Shown one piece after another: positions 44,701-55,349 of a stretch of 64,000 nucleotides of DNA (position 1 is the stretch's first letter; every line of letters begins with the position of its first letter). The notes beneath the pieces were generated by a model. The model saw only the letters and a program-made list of their open reading frames with translations, was not told where the DNA came from and made no database searches. The stretch is taken from contig CM119269.1 of assembly GCA_051294375.1 (NCBI GenBank), positions 9,979,056 to 10,043,055 of the forward strand, given 5' to 3'. The position numbers and the translations under genes are program-made. This stretch comes from Paraspadella gotoi. Lineage: Eukaryota > Chaetognatha.

Positions 44701-46511
44701 TATAGAATACAGTTTATTTATAAACAGAAAAAGGTTCTATCTTTTAAATACTACTTTTGGAGATCCACTAAAAAAAAGACAAAGAGGAGGAGGAGGACGA
44801 GGAGGAGGAGAGAAAGAGGATAAAAGATAAGTACATGATAATTATGTAATAAGTCTCTAATGAACGAAAGAGCTAAACAACTGATTGAACCCGAGAAAGC
44901 GTTCAAATTACAACAATGACAACAATTCTCTCGAGGCTACAATCGCGAACAACTGTTTGGCAATTTAGTTGATCGAACGCAATACTTTTCCATCACGTGC
45001 ACATTTATTGCATGAGCGCGAAGATTACCACGCTGGCGCGCATTTGCATGCAAAGACGTCGCGCACTTTTGTTATTCCCTCTAATCTTCGACGATGAGAA
45101 ACAAAAATCAATATTTGATGTCGATACATTTTCAAAAAAAGGAAAATTAGTATAGTAAAGTATAATATAGTATAGTATATAAAGACTGGTAAAAATTATA
45201 TGTTAGCTAAGAAAAACGTTTTATATAGGACACAATGAAAAATGGCGTAACTTTACTTTCCGTTCATAAAAAAAAATTCATAGTACTAATAGTTAGTGTT
45301 ATGTTCAAATAGATGGAAAAAAACCTCATTAAAATATCGATGTGGGTAACTAAGGTTACCAATGGCATCCTCCCATGCCGATTTTGTCTTCAAAAAATTT
45401 TTTATTAATACATTTTGAAAGGGAAAAAAAGGAAATTTGGATGCGGTTGCAGAAAGGTACAGATAATCTGGACTTATTGACATGATAACCATGACTTTTA
45501 ATTCTTGTGAAATGGGGGCAGTAAAGAAATCTAAAAAATTTCATCATTAAGTCAGTCAATGACCCTTTCCAATGGGCTATTACGGAATATTTTTTCTTAA
45601 TTAAAATGGATGATAAATAATAAATTAATTCCTTGCTATATTTAAAAAAAATTATCAATACAAATTAACACAATGATGTTTTGCTTTGTCAAATATGTTA
45701 CCAGCTATTAATTTTTTACAACTTTAATATGATAAACAAGCAGTGTGTCAAGCTTTTAGTTTGCAGTTAAAGATAATGAAAAATGCGATTTTTTTTTTCA
45801 CAGACAAGAAGGTAAATGTCCAGACTGTTTATATCAAGCTGAAAACATTTTTTGTTATTTATCATTTTTAATATTTAAAATATATTTTATCAAGCTACAA
45901 CAAAATTTTTGTTGTTTTTACTTTAACTGAAAAATATAAGCAATTTTATGGATAAAAAAAATTTAATAATAAACAAAATGTAATTCAGTCTTTCTTTTTC
46001 AATTACAAAAGAAAAAAAATTCATATGTCTTATTGATATTTTTAAAGCAAAAAACTGTTATACTTTTAACTCTGATTTAAACAAAGCTGTGTAAAGATTT
46101 ATGGATTAATTTAATAAAACTCTTTTAAAGGTGTCTCATGATTAGGGCTTTAATTTGATACCACATCCACCTTGCTACCTCTTTTCTTTCAAAGTTATTT
46201 AAAAAAATAAGTTTTTTAAATTAAGCAGTACAAATCTTTGTAAATAAAAATTTCGGCAAAGCGGAGTATCTCACTTATTTCTGTTGGTACAATACTTAAA
46301 TTTCAAAATAAAACTTAAAGAAAATTTTTTTTGTCATTAGAGACATATCACTTCTAATGTACCCATCATATAATAATTTATTTATTTATTTCCCCCAAAA
46401 AAGCTTAATTAGAAAAGTTGAAATTTTTTCAAATTGTTGGGAAAAATTTCATCCGACCTATGCTCATGAGAATAATGGTTTTGCATAGAAAATTAAAATA
46501 TCAAAAAAATA

Positions 46512-46559
46512 AAAAAATCAGCCTCTAAAAAAAATTGAAAGGCTAGAGGCTGATTTTTT
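46512..46559. repeat. Perfect 16-bp inverted repeat
   Basis: AAAAAATCAGCCTCTA at 46512-46527 is the exact reverse complement of 46544-46559. Its copy near 57265-57312 has lengthened arms and one mismatch. Confidence 0.8.
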
Positions 46560-48151
46560 AGATTGCAAAATTTTTTTCCTGACTCATAATCCATATTCTC
46601 AAGTTTCAAATATTTTTTCCAAAATCATTCAATCAATTTTTTTTATTAATTTAAAATGTTTTTATGATGTTGTTTTTGTTTGAAAGAATTGAAAAAAAGT
46701 GAAAAATATAGTAATTATATAAGGTTTTTGAAAATACCTTTAAAATATTAAAAAATTAGACACAAGGGGAGTAAGCAGAGAAAACTTCCCTATTATAAAG
46801 AAAATTGAAAATGAATTTGTCATATGTTATTTAGATTAATTGACTAATTACAAACAAATGATTCATATAAATTGAGGAAATGATGGGTAAAAATATTCAT
46901 CTTGGTCTCGGTTAACTATTAGGTTATCGTTAAAGTTTTGTTTTAATAATATTAATATTTTTTTTGCATTTATAAAAGCAATGGTCTTAAATTTTGTAGC
47001 CGTTCGAGCTATATTGCTTCATCTTTTTTACTATTTTTGATCTAGTTAGCTTTTTTTTGATGGTCAAGGTTATGGTCAGATACAGATATGTCCAGTAGTG
47101 TATATCGCACATATTACCAAAAGTAAGTTGATCAATTAATTTGGCTCAGAAACGATTTTAAAGGGACAAAATCAGCATCGAGACGCGTTGTCGCCACGTT
47201 ATTTTTCATTGTGTCATAGAGGGATCATTTTTGTTTACGTTTCACCGATCAAAACCATGTAAAATTCATAGTTCTTAACTTTCTGCAAAATCTCTGAAAT
47301 GAAAATTTTTTTAAATAAGAAAATTCTCTTAACTTAATCCTTTCCCACTTTAACTTTTTCGTTATTCTTTTCTTCGACTTTCTTTACTTAATCTCAACTT
47401 AATCCCATCTCCTTTTAAAAGATTTATCATCCTCTCCTTCCTTCCCTTCATTCTCATCTTAATCCTTTCCCACTTTATTGTCAATTCCCCACTTTTAATC
47501 CCTTCTCTTCTTAAATCTACTTTATCTCTTCCTCATCACAATTTTCTCTCCCATTTTCTGTTTTTTCTTAATTGATGCTTTCGTCGTCATCACGATGAGT
47601 CGCACTTCACCCAATTCCCTTTCCTTCTTTCTCTCCTCTCCCTTTCCTCCCTTTTCTTCCTTCTCTTTTCCTCTCTTCCCCTCCCATCCTTCTTTCCTTC
47701 TTTTTTCCTCTCCCATCCCCCCTCGCTCTCCCTCCCCCTCTCTTCTCTCTCTCCCTTCCTTCCCTCACCCCCCCCACCGTCAACAGTTCTTCACATTTGT
47801 GATTCTCTTTTCTACTCGAATCGTAAACTACGAGTTTCTCCCGTTAGAAAGGCGTGACGACGAGAGGGCGTCACCACGAGGATGACGTCGCCCGCGTCAC
47901 CTCAAAAAACGTGACAAAATTGACACGGCGCATGACACCCGTCGACGTGACTAAATTGAGAGTAAGCTACATGCAAAACGGAGAACTATTTACCAAGAGC
48001 GCCCAATTATGTTTAATTTAATATAATAATTTAATTAGTAGAAATAAGTTTGAGTTTATTTGAAGACAGATCTGTCTTCACCTTGACCTGTCCTCACATC
48101 TGACCACTATTCTTTTCTCAACTCTGTGTTGGAAACTTTGCCCTGTCTCTG

Positions 48152-48197
<46 letters not shown>

Positions 48198-48619
48198 TCT
48201 TACTTTTCCTTTGCACAAATAATTTGTAAAAGTTCACAAAACAATTTTTCTCTATGACGCTGAAGAAGGCTTGTAACTAAAGCCGAAACATGTACGTCCT
48301 TATGTACTAATAAAATCCTTATTTCTACTAATCCAAACACAACGAAAAGAAAGGAAATTCGCTATGCCTAATAATTTAATTTAATTAATTTAATTTAATA
48401 ACCAAACGCTGATGAAAACTCGCAAAAATAAGAGTCAAAACATAACCGACTATTCTGTCAATTAAAATTGTTATATGTCACTAAAAACTGTTTTTCCTAT
48501 ATTCTCAAACGCAACGAAAAGAGAGAAACTTAACATAATACCTAACCCATATTTTTTCTAAAAAATTTAAACATTAATGATAGTGATAACGTTAGAGGGC
48601 AAAGAGTTTGTTCCTGACA

Positions 48620-48800
48620 GTAAACCCTTACCTTAATCTTCAGCTTAATCCCCAACCTTTTCGCCTAAACCAAAACCCTATTCTTAACTTCAATCCTCAA
48701 CCATAATTTTTAACCCTATTAATCCTAATCTCAAGCCTAATCCATAACCTAGTGTTTATGCCTAATTTTTAATCTAATCTTAAATCTTAAAACTTAAAAA
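48620..48800. repeat. Degenerate CCTAA/CCCTA tract
   Basis: C-rich complement-type telomere-like words (AACCC, CCTAAT, CCTAACC) without perfect units. Confidence 0.55.
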
Positions 48801-48889
48801 CAAATTTGAAAAATAAGTTTTAAAGGGGCATTTTTGGAAAATATGGCCCAAAATGAGAAAACGTGCGACACTAAGTGGAGCTACGCGGA

Positions 48890-48995
48890 GTTTGACACCA
48901 TCAGTACAACGTGACACCTTTCAAGCCTCGTGACACGGTCAGGTGACACGGTCGCGTGACACGGGTGTGTGAAACGGGCGTGACAAACCTCGAAG
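48890..48995. repeat. GTGACACGG short tandem repeat
   Basis: Six or more degenerate GTGACAC units in an AT-rich setting; related GTGAC words at 47850-47960. Both are repeated in the second block (58690-58800 and 59800-59880). Confidence 0.75.
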
Positions 48996-49087
48996 TGGAA
49001 CTCGAGGTTTTTCGGTGACGAAGAAAAGATTTCGTCGCCAAAGTCACTTTACTTACATTTAAAGACTCTTAAGGGATTCATTCTCTC

Positions 49088-49128
<41 letters not shown>

Positions 49129-49439
49129 TCTCGCTCTTCTCCTCTCGTCTCTCTGCTCTCTCTCGCTATCTTCTATATCCTTAAATTTTCTAAATCCCTT
49201 AGGCTTCCTCTCTCTCTCTCTCTCTCTCCGCTTTTCCACTCGAAATTCCCAAAAAAGGAAAGAAACAGTTTTTTTTTTTTTCCCTTTTTCTTTCTTAATT
49301 CCATAAATTTTCCTTCTTCTCTCCGCATTTTCCTTTTTTTTCTTTTTCCTTCCATTTTTTTCTTTCTTTTTTTTTCCATTTTCATTTTCGGCGCGCGACG
49401 ACGGAGAAGATTCCCTTTGGGGATTTGACCCTCCGGAAG

Positions 49440-49745
49440 GGAAAACGTGAGGGGAATGAATGAGGAATGGGGGAGGAGAGGGGAAATGAAATGAAAAATG
49501 GTGGAGGAGGGGGGAAATGAATGAAAATGGGGGAGGAGAAGGGGGATGAATAAAAATGGGGAAGAAGAGGGGGAAATGAAATGAAAAATGGGGAGAGAGG
49601 GGGAAATGAATGAAAATGGGGAGGAGAGGGGGGAAATGAATGAAAATGGGGGAAGAGAGGGGGAAAATGAAATAAAAATGGGGATGACAGGGGGAAATGA
49701 ATAAAAATGGGGGAGGAAAGGAGGGAAATGAATGAAAATGGGGAG
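49440..49745. repeat. Purine minisatellite (GAATGAAAATGGGGGAGG), about 30-bp unit
   Basis: About ten units. Follows directly on the pyrimidine-rich 49200-49390, giving a strong strand switch. Copies at 54200-54505 and 60355-60655. Confidence 0.9.
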
Positions 49746-50902
49746 AAGAAATGAAGACGGGATAAGTAAAACTATAAATAAAGGTTGAAAAGTATAGAAA
49801 GAAATGAACGCAAAAAAAGTCCTTGATTACTTCAATATGTAAATGAGATTTTTTCGCAATTTATGCAAGACGTACACTCATCACGCAACTTTTGAAATGG
49901 CTGGGTGTTTAGCTTACATCAGATTCCGGATCTAAAATTGGTTTTCGTCGGTCCCGTCGGTCCCACCCCAAAATCTTTTTTTCGGTTTGGTCACTTAAAT
50001 CATGTCAGAATCATGAAATTATGAATAAAAATTATACAAGAAAAACCGATGTCCGTTAGCCGTTCTGTCGTCCGTCTGTCTGTCCTGTCTTTTCTATCCG
50101 TCCCACCTTAAGCTTTACGATTTGGACTTAAAATTTTGTTTGTGGTTATAAGATTGTGATGTGATTGATTAGGCTGAAAATAAAAATTTCGATGGAATCG
50201 TCCGAAGTGGAAATGAGTTTAAAATTAAATAAAAAATATATTAAAATGTCATGCAAGCTGCATCAATTGATTAATTAATTATATTGGGGTATTTCAAGTT
50301 GCTGAAGCGCCAATGAATTCCGGCATTGTTTTGCTCAAAACTTTTAAAGAAGAAGAATATTCAGCTTCAGGATCAATTTTTATTAATAAAAAATTAAATT
50401 TAAAATGACGCAATATTTTTTTAAGAAAAATTGGAAAACTAAGTGATGAAAAAATATTAAAAAATAAAGTTATTTACTAGGAGGATTCGTTTAAGTTAGT
50501 TGCAGCGGCTGACATTTTCTGTTTTGCCTTTCGAGTAAAAGGATAAAAAAATCATTTTTCTTTATTATTTTATGAAATGAGAAACGCAAATATAAGTTGT
50601 TTCAATTCCTTTCAGCGGTCACTTGCGCTTCTCTAATCTAATTTTTCATCTTCTTGTCTCCGTTCTCCTCTTCGTCTCTCTCTTGCTTTCTCTCCCTCTC
50701 TCTCTTTCTCCCTTCTAAAGGCGAATATATTCTTGGATTGATCATGTTATTTCTTGCTTATCCCTAAGTTTCTTTCGTCGCGAAGACGTATGTCCAAACT
50801 TTGGTCTAAAATTTGAGTGGATAAGGAAGATGAGAGATAGAAGAGGAGAGAGGAAAGAAAGAGGAGAGTAGAGAGAGAGGAGGGAGAGAGAGTAGAGAGA
50901 GA

Positions 50903-50941
<39 letters not shown>

Positions 50942-51389
50942 AGAGAAGGATCAGGAAGTGATTCAACTCCTTGTGTTCACAATCCCCACTAAGAGTAAAA
51001 ATTCTGTGATAGTGTGATTTAAGAGAATCTGAGCCGAAAAACTTTCTCTTTTTTGAGGTTCCCGTGTCAGTTATGGTGCATAGATTTTGTTCATTTTCGT
51101 TGAGTTCACCTGCGTCAGGTCATCTAAGTCTATGACCTTAACTTCTCAATACACAGATAAGCTGAGTACTAAAGGTCATGATAAGAACTTAAGTGATATT
51201 TATTATTTTTATATCCGTGATTTATTTTCATTGTATAATATCGTCATATATCAATAATAAGTAATATTTGATCTTAAAGTAGTTGTCCAATGGTCGCTGA
51301 TCGCGATATTGTCCAATTGTCCTTGCTCATATTCTGGTAAATCCTGATTTCTCTTGATTGACTATTCTTGATGTGTTTTCTTGCAATAG

Positions 51390-51461
51390 GTCACCAAAGG
51401 GCAAAGCGGCAAGAACGCCGGAAAAGTTCAAAACGACAAAGGAAGATCAAAATCTGCGAGG
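51390..51461 (+). CDS. Possible plus-strand exon (basic, 24 codons)
   Basis: 72 bp, phase 0 on both sides, with acceptor TTGCAATAG and donor AGG|GTAAAA. Peptide starts VTKGQSGKNAGK and is Lys/Arg-rich. The copy at 62202-62264 is also open and flanked by AG and GT, but its sequence differs. No family recognised; could be chance. Confidence 0.25.
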
Positions 51462-51539
51462 GTAAAATCGTCAGAGACCCGGCCCTTTTGAATTTCCCCA
51501 TTTAATGGTCGGTCGGCGTCTTCGATATAAAAGAAAAAC

Positions 51540-51905
51540 ACTTTTGCCCTCCCCCTAAATCCTCTTACTTCTCTAAAATGCTCCTCTCTCCCCCTCCTCT
51601 ACTCCTCTAAAATTTCTATCTCTCCTCCTCCACCCTTCTAATCCTCCTCTCTCCTCTCATATACTCTCTAAATCTTCTTTTCCCCCCCGCATCTACGCTC
51701 TCTAAATTTCCTTTCTTCTCCTCCTCTACCTCTCTAAATCTCTTCTCTCCCCATCCTCTACCTCTCTAAATCTCCTCTCTCGCCCTCATTTACCTCTCTA
51801 AATCTCCCTCTCTTCCTCCTCTACCTCTCTTAAATCTCCTCTCTCCCCTTCCTCTACCTCTCTAAAATCTTCCTCTCTCCCCCTCCTCCATTCTAAATCT
51901 CATCT
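51540..51905. repeat. 31/32-bp pyrimidine minisatellite
   Basis: About 11 units of CTCTCTAAATCTCCTCTCTC type, ending just before a candidate TCCTCAG acceptor. Confidence 0.9.
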
Positions 51906-51927
51906 CTTAACTCTCTTTTCTCCTCAG

Positions 51928-52017
51928 ATGATCTTGAGGCAAAAGTTAATGACTCCGACCGCGAAAACCAAAAACACCAGAGAAGGAAAAAACATCTTTG
52001 AATACAAATGTCCGTGA
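51928..52017 (+). CDS. Possible plus-strand terminal exon
   Basis: After a very strong pyrimidine tract and TCCTCAG, an in-phase reading of 29 codons reaches TGA (contains REGKNIFEYKCP). An AATAAA lies about 300 bp downstream at 52321. The second copy (62773 onward) has a stop in the same frame, so one or both copies contain errors. Weak call. Confidence 0.22.
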   Translation: MILRQKLMTPTAKTKNTREGKNIFEYKCP

Positions 52018-52404
52018 CCTGTCTGTCTGTCAGCTGTCTGTCCAATTGTCTGTCCCTCTGTATGTCCGTCCTCCCCGTCCTATCTGTGTCTGTCCGACTG
52101 TCCGTCTTTCGATCTGTTCCGTTCACTGTCCACCCATTACTTCAGTATGTGAATGACTGCTATAATGTCACCAAATACATACTTTCTTTCTCTCCTTCAC
52201 CCGTCTCTGTTTCACTGTCGTTGTCCCTATCTCTTTATGCATCTTCTGACTTCCCTCCCATCTAACTTCATTTCTTCTTAATCCATTTGTCTCTCTTCCG
52301 CCAAGTAAATGACGCCGTCCAATAAAGCGCAGTTTGAACTGGTATAAGGGACAGTTTTAACTGCGCCCTCCTTTTCTTGTGCAGCGAAAACTGTCTTTTT
52401 TTCC

Positions 52405-52545
52405 CTCTTGTTTTGGGGAATCCCTACCGAACTTACTTTTTTACGGGGATTACTGTTTGAAACGCTTCTGCCTTATCCACGGCCGGGGAAATCCCGCCAC
52501 TATTTTTGATGGGGATTGACGTTTGAAGCCCTGTCCCCAACTGTG
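52405..52545. repeat. Two-unit tandem repeat with GGGGAATCC cores
   Basis: Two about 60-bp units, each GGGGAA(A)TCC, CCACTA-like, CGGGGATT or TGGGGATT, then GTTTGAA(A/G)C. The cores fit the Rel/NF-kappaB consensus GGGRNNYYCC. Copy at 63234-63350. Confidence 0.7.
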
Positions 52546-52999
52546 AATCATTATCATGGGCGTCCTTGTTATAAAAATATTTTAACTGAAACATAAGTAA
52601 CCTTAACAATCCTAATTTAAAAATAAATAATTTATTTGCATTTAGATTTATTCTCTAAACGCCTCTATTTTATATTATCTCTCTCTCTCGGTCTAACCTC
52701 TCTCCTTTTTTTTTTCTATATTTCACATCATTATCAATTCTCTTCATCCAAGCTCGTCACTAATTTCAGTCATCTCTTCATCATCTATCTCTCTATCTCG
52801 ATCATCATTGTCAATATATATATATTCTCTCTTCTCATTTTATGTATCTTTTTATTATCACTACTTTTTTTCTATTTTTATCTCTGCTCACTTCTTTCTC
52901 TCTCTTTGTCACCTCTCTCTTCTTCTTTTTATTTTCCATATATATGTCATATATATGTATATATTATATTAGAGTTCCCAAGCCTCAAACCACCGCATA

Positions 53000-54020
53000 A
53001 AAACAAAGTTCTCCTACATCGGTCGGGGTCGGTATCCCCATTATTTTTAACTTAAATTCATTTTAAAAGCCTGGTTTAAGCAAATAAATGTTGTTTGCTA
53101 ATAAACCCAATCGAGCGTCAAAGTAAACAAGTATTGATGCAAAAATATAGCGCAAATGGATAATAATTTTTTAAAGAAAGAGGTTTAATATGCTATAACT
53201 AAGGATTTTTTACCAATATTAGTTAAAAAATACCAGTAGCTTCTTCTCCCCTATTTTTGTTTTATAAATTAAAAATATCTTGTTATTATGGGGCGTGGCC
53301 CTTAACCGGAAGTAAGTTTTTTCAGCTATATGTGTTTTTAATAGTTCCAATTTTAATGAAATTAATTTTAAATGTAACAAAAGTTAGATTTTTATTATAT
53401 TTTATTTTTTATCTTTGTTTATTCATAAGCATGAGGGCAATGAGTTTTTGGGCAAGCTTATCATATCCACCCCCCTCAATCAATTCAAAATTATAGGTAA
53501 TATTTTTTACCTCAGTTAAAAAAAAATTACTTGTATAGGAAATTTATAGAAATGCCACAACATTTTTTTCCTAACCTTTTTGCTAATGATAAAGCAAATT
53601 AAACTGAAATTACAATATTAATTCTCAATGATTTTAAAATTTAGTTTTTTCCTTGATCAAAGACAGAAACTTAAATCTCCATCATTTCTAATTTTTTTTC
53701 TTTAAAAAGAAATATAATTAAAATATTTGAAATAATATATATATTAATTCTACTAATGTAATAATAATAATTAAAAATTGAAAAATTAATAAAATAATGG
53801 AATTAAGTTTAAATTGACATATTACTGAAAAGCTGTCTTTATTAAGAGTAGAGTCTAGAGAGAGATAAGGTTTTTTAACAAAGAAAGCAGAGAATGAGAG
53901 TCGGATTGGGGATAAGTAGAGAAGAGACAGATGTTAAGGGAAGCAAAAATAAGGTGCAACCCTAACTGAAGCACTTAGTTCGTCGCTCTCCACGAACCGG
54001 GGCATCCCTCATAAAGGAAT
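53000..54020. other. Unique AT-rich spacer between the block copies
   Basis: Not found in the other block. No supported gene. Confidence 0.6.
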
Positions 54021-54045
54021 NNNNNNNNNNNNNNNNNNNNNNNNN
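54021..54045. other. Assembly gap (25 N) at the start of the partial third copy
   Basis: Unique sequence to the left, duplicated sequence to the right. Confidence 1.
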
Positions 54046-55314
54046 TCTTATTCCATAAATTTTCCTTCTTCTCTCCCATTTTCCTTTTTCTTTCTTTTTC
54101 CTTCCATTTTTTTCTTTCTTTTTTTTCCATTTTCATTTTCGGCGCCGACGACGGAGAAGATTCCCTTTGGGATTTGACCCTCGGAAGGGAAAACGTGAGG
54201 GGAATGAATGAGGAATGGGGGAGGAGAGGGGAAATGAAATGAAAAATGGTGGAGGAGGGGGGGAAGATTGAATGAAAAATGGGGGAGGAGAAGGGGAATA
54301 GAATAAAAATGGCGGAAGAAGGGGGGAAATGAAATAAAAATGGGGATGAAGGGGGAAATGAATAGAAAATGGGGAGGAAGGGGGGAAAGTGAATGAAAAT
54401 GGGGGAAGAGAGGGGGAAAATGAAATAAAAATGGGGATGACAGGGGGAAATGAATAAAAATGGGGGAGGAAAGGGGGGAAATGAATGAAAATGGGGAGAA
54501 GAAATGAAGACGAGGATAAGTAAAACTATAATAAAAGGTTGAAAAGTAATAGAAAGAATGAACCAAAAGTCCTTGATTACTTCAATATGTAAATGAGATT
54601 TTTCCAATTTATGCAAGACGTACACTCATCACTTTTGAATGGCTGGGTGTTTAGCTTACATCAGATTCCGGATCTAAAATTGGTTTCGTCGGTCCGTCGG
54701 TCCCACCCCAAAATCTTTTCGGTTGGTCACTTAAATCATGTCAGAACATGAAATTATGATAAATTATACAAGAAAACCGATGTCCGTCCGTCTGTCCGTC
54801 CGTCTGTCTGTCTGTCTTTCTATCCGTCCCACCTTAGCTTTACGATTGACTTAAAATTTTGTTTGTGGGTTATAAGATTGTGATTGATTGATTGAGCTGA
54901 AAATAAAATTTCGATGGAATCGTCCGAGTGGAAATGAGTTTAAATTAAAAAAAAATATATTAAATGTCAATGCAAGCTGCATCAATTGATTAATTAATTA
55001 ATAGGGGTAATCAGTTGCTAAGCGCCAATGATCCGGCATTGTTTGCTCAAACTTTTCAAAGAAAATATCAGCTTCAATCATTTTTATTATAAAAAATTAA
55101 ATTTAAAATACCAATATTTTTTTTAAAAAATGAAAAACTAAGGATAAAAAATATTAAAAATTAAGTTCATTTTAGGATGGATTCGTTTAATGTGCAGCGG
55201 CGACATTTCTTTTTCCTTTCGACAAAAGGATAAAAAATCATTTTTCTTTATTATTTATGAAAGAGAAACCAAATATAATTGTTTCATTCCTTCAGCGCAC
55301 CTGCGCTTCATTCA

Positions 55315-55340
<26 letters not shown>
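54046..55340. repeat. Third, partial copy of the second block
   Basis: Aligns to 49292-50690 and to 60200-61515. It starts directly after a 25-N gap and ends in a CT tract followed by an abnormal T-rich stretch. Confidence 0.88.
54200..54505. repeat. Purine minisatellite, second copy
   Basis: Same unit as 49440-49745, in the partial third copy. Confidence 0.88.

Positions 55341-55349
<9 letters not shown>

Larger units (their letters stand above)
44432..52980. repeat. Second duplicated block, copy 1 (about 8.5 kb)
   Basis: Colinear with 55455-63835. It contains AT-rich sequence, degenerate CCTAA-like repeats, a GTGACAC repeat, the ATGAATGAAAATGGGGG minisatellite, a pyrimidine minisatellite and the tandem GGGGAATCC module. 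Confidence 0.9.

Noticed and set aside
45286-45658. Minus-strand frames in the AT-rich part of block 2
   Set aside because: The matching frame is destroyed in the second copy and no family or codon signal is visible.
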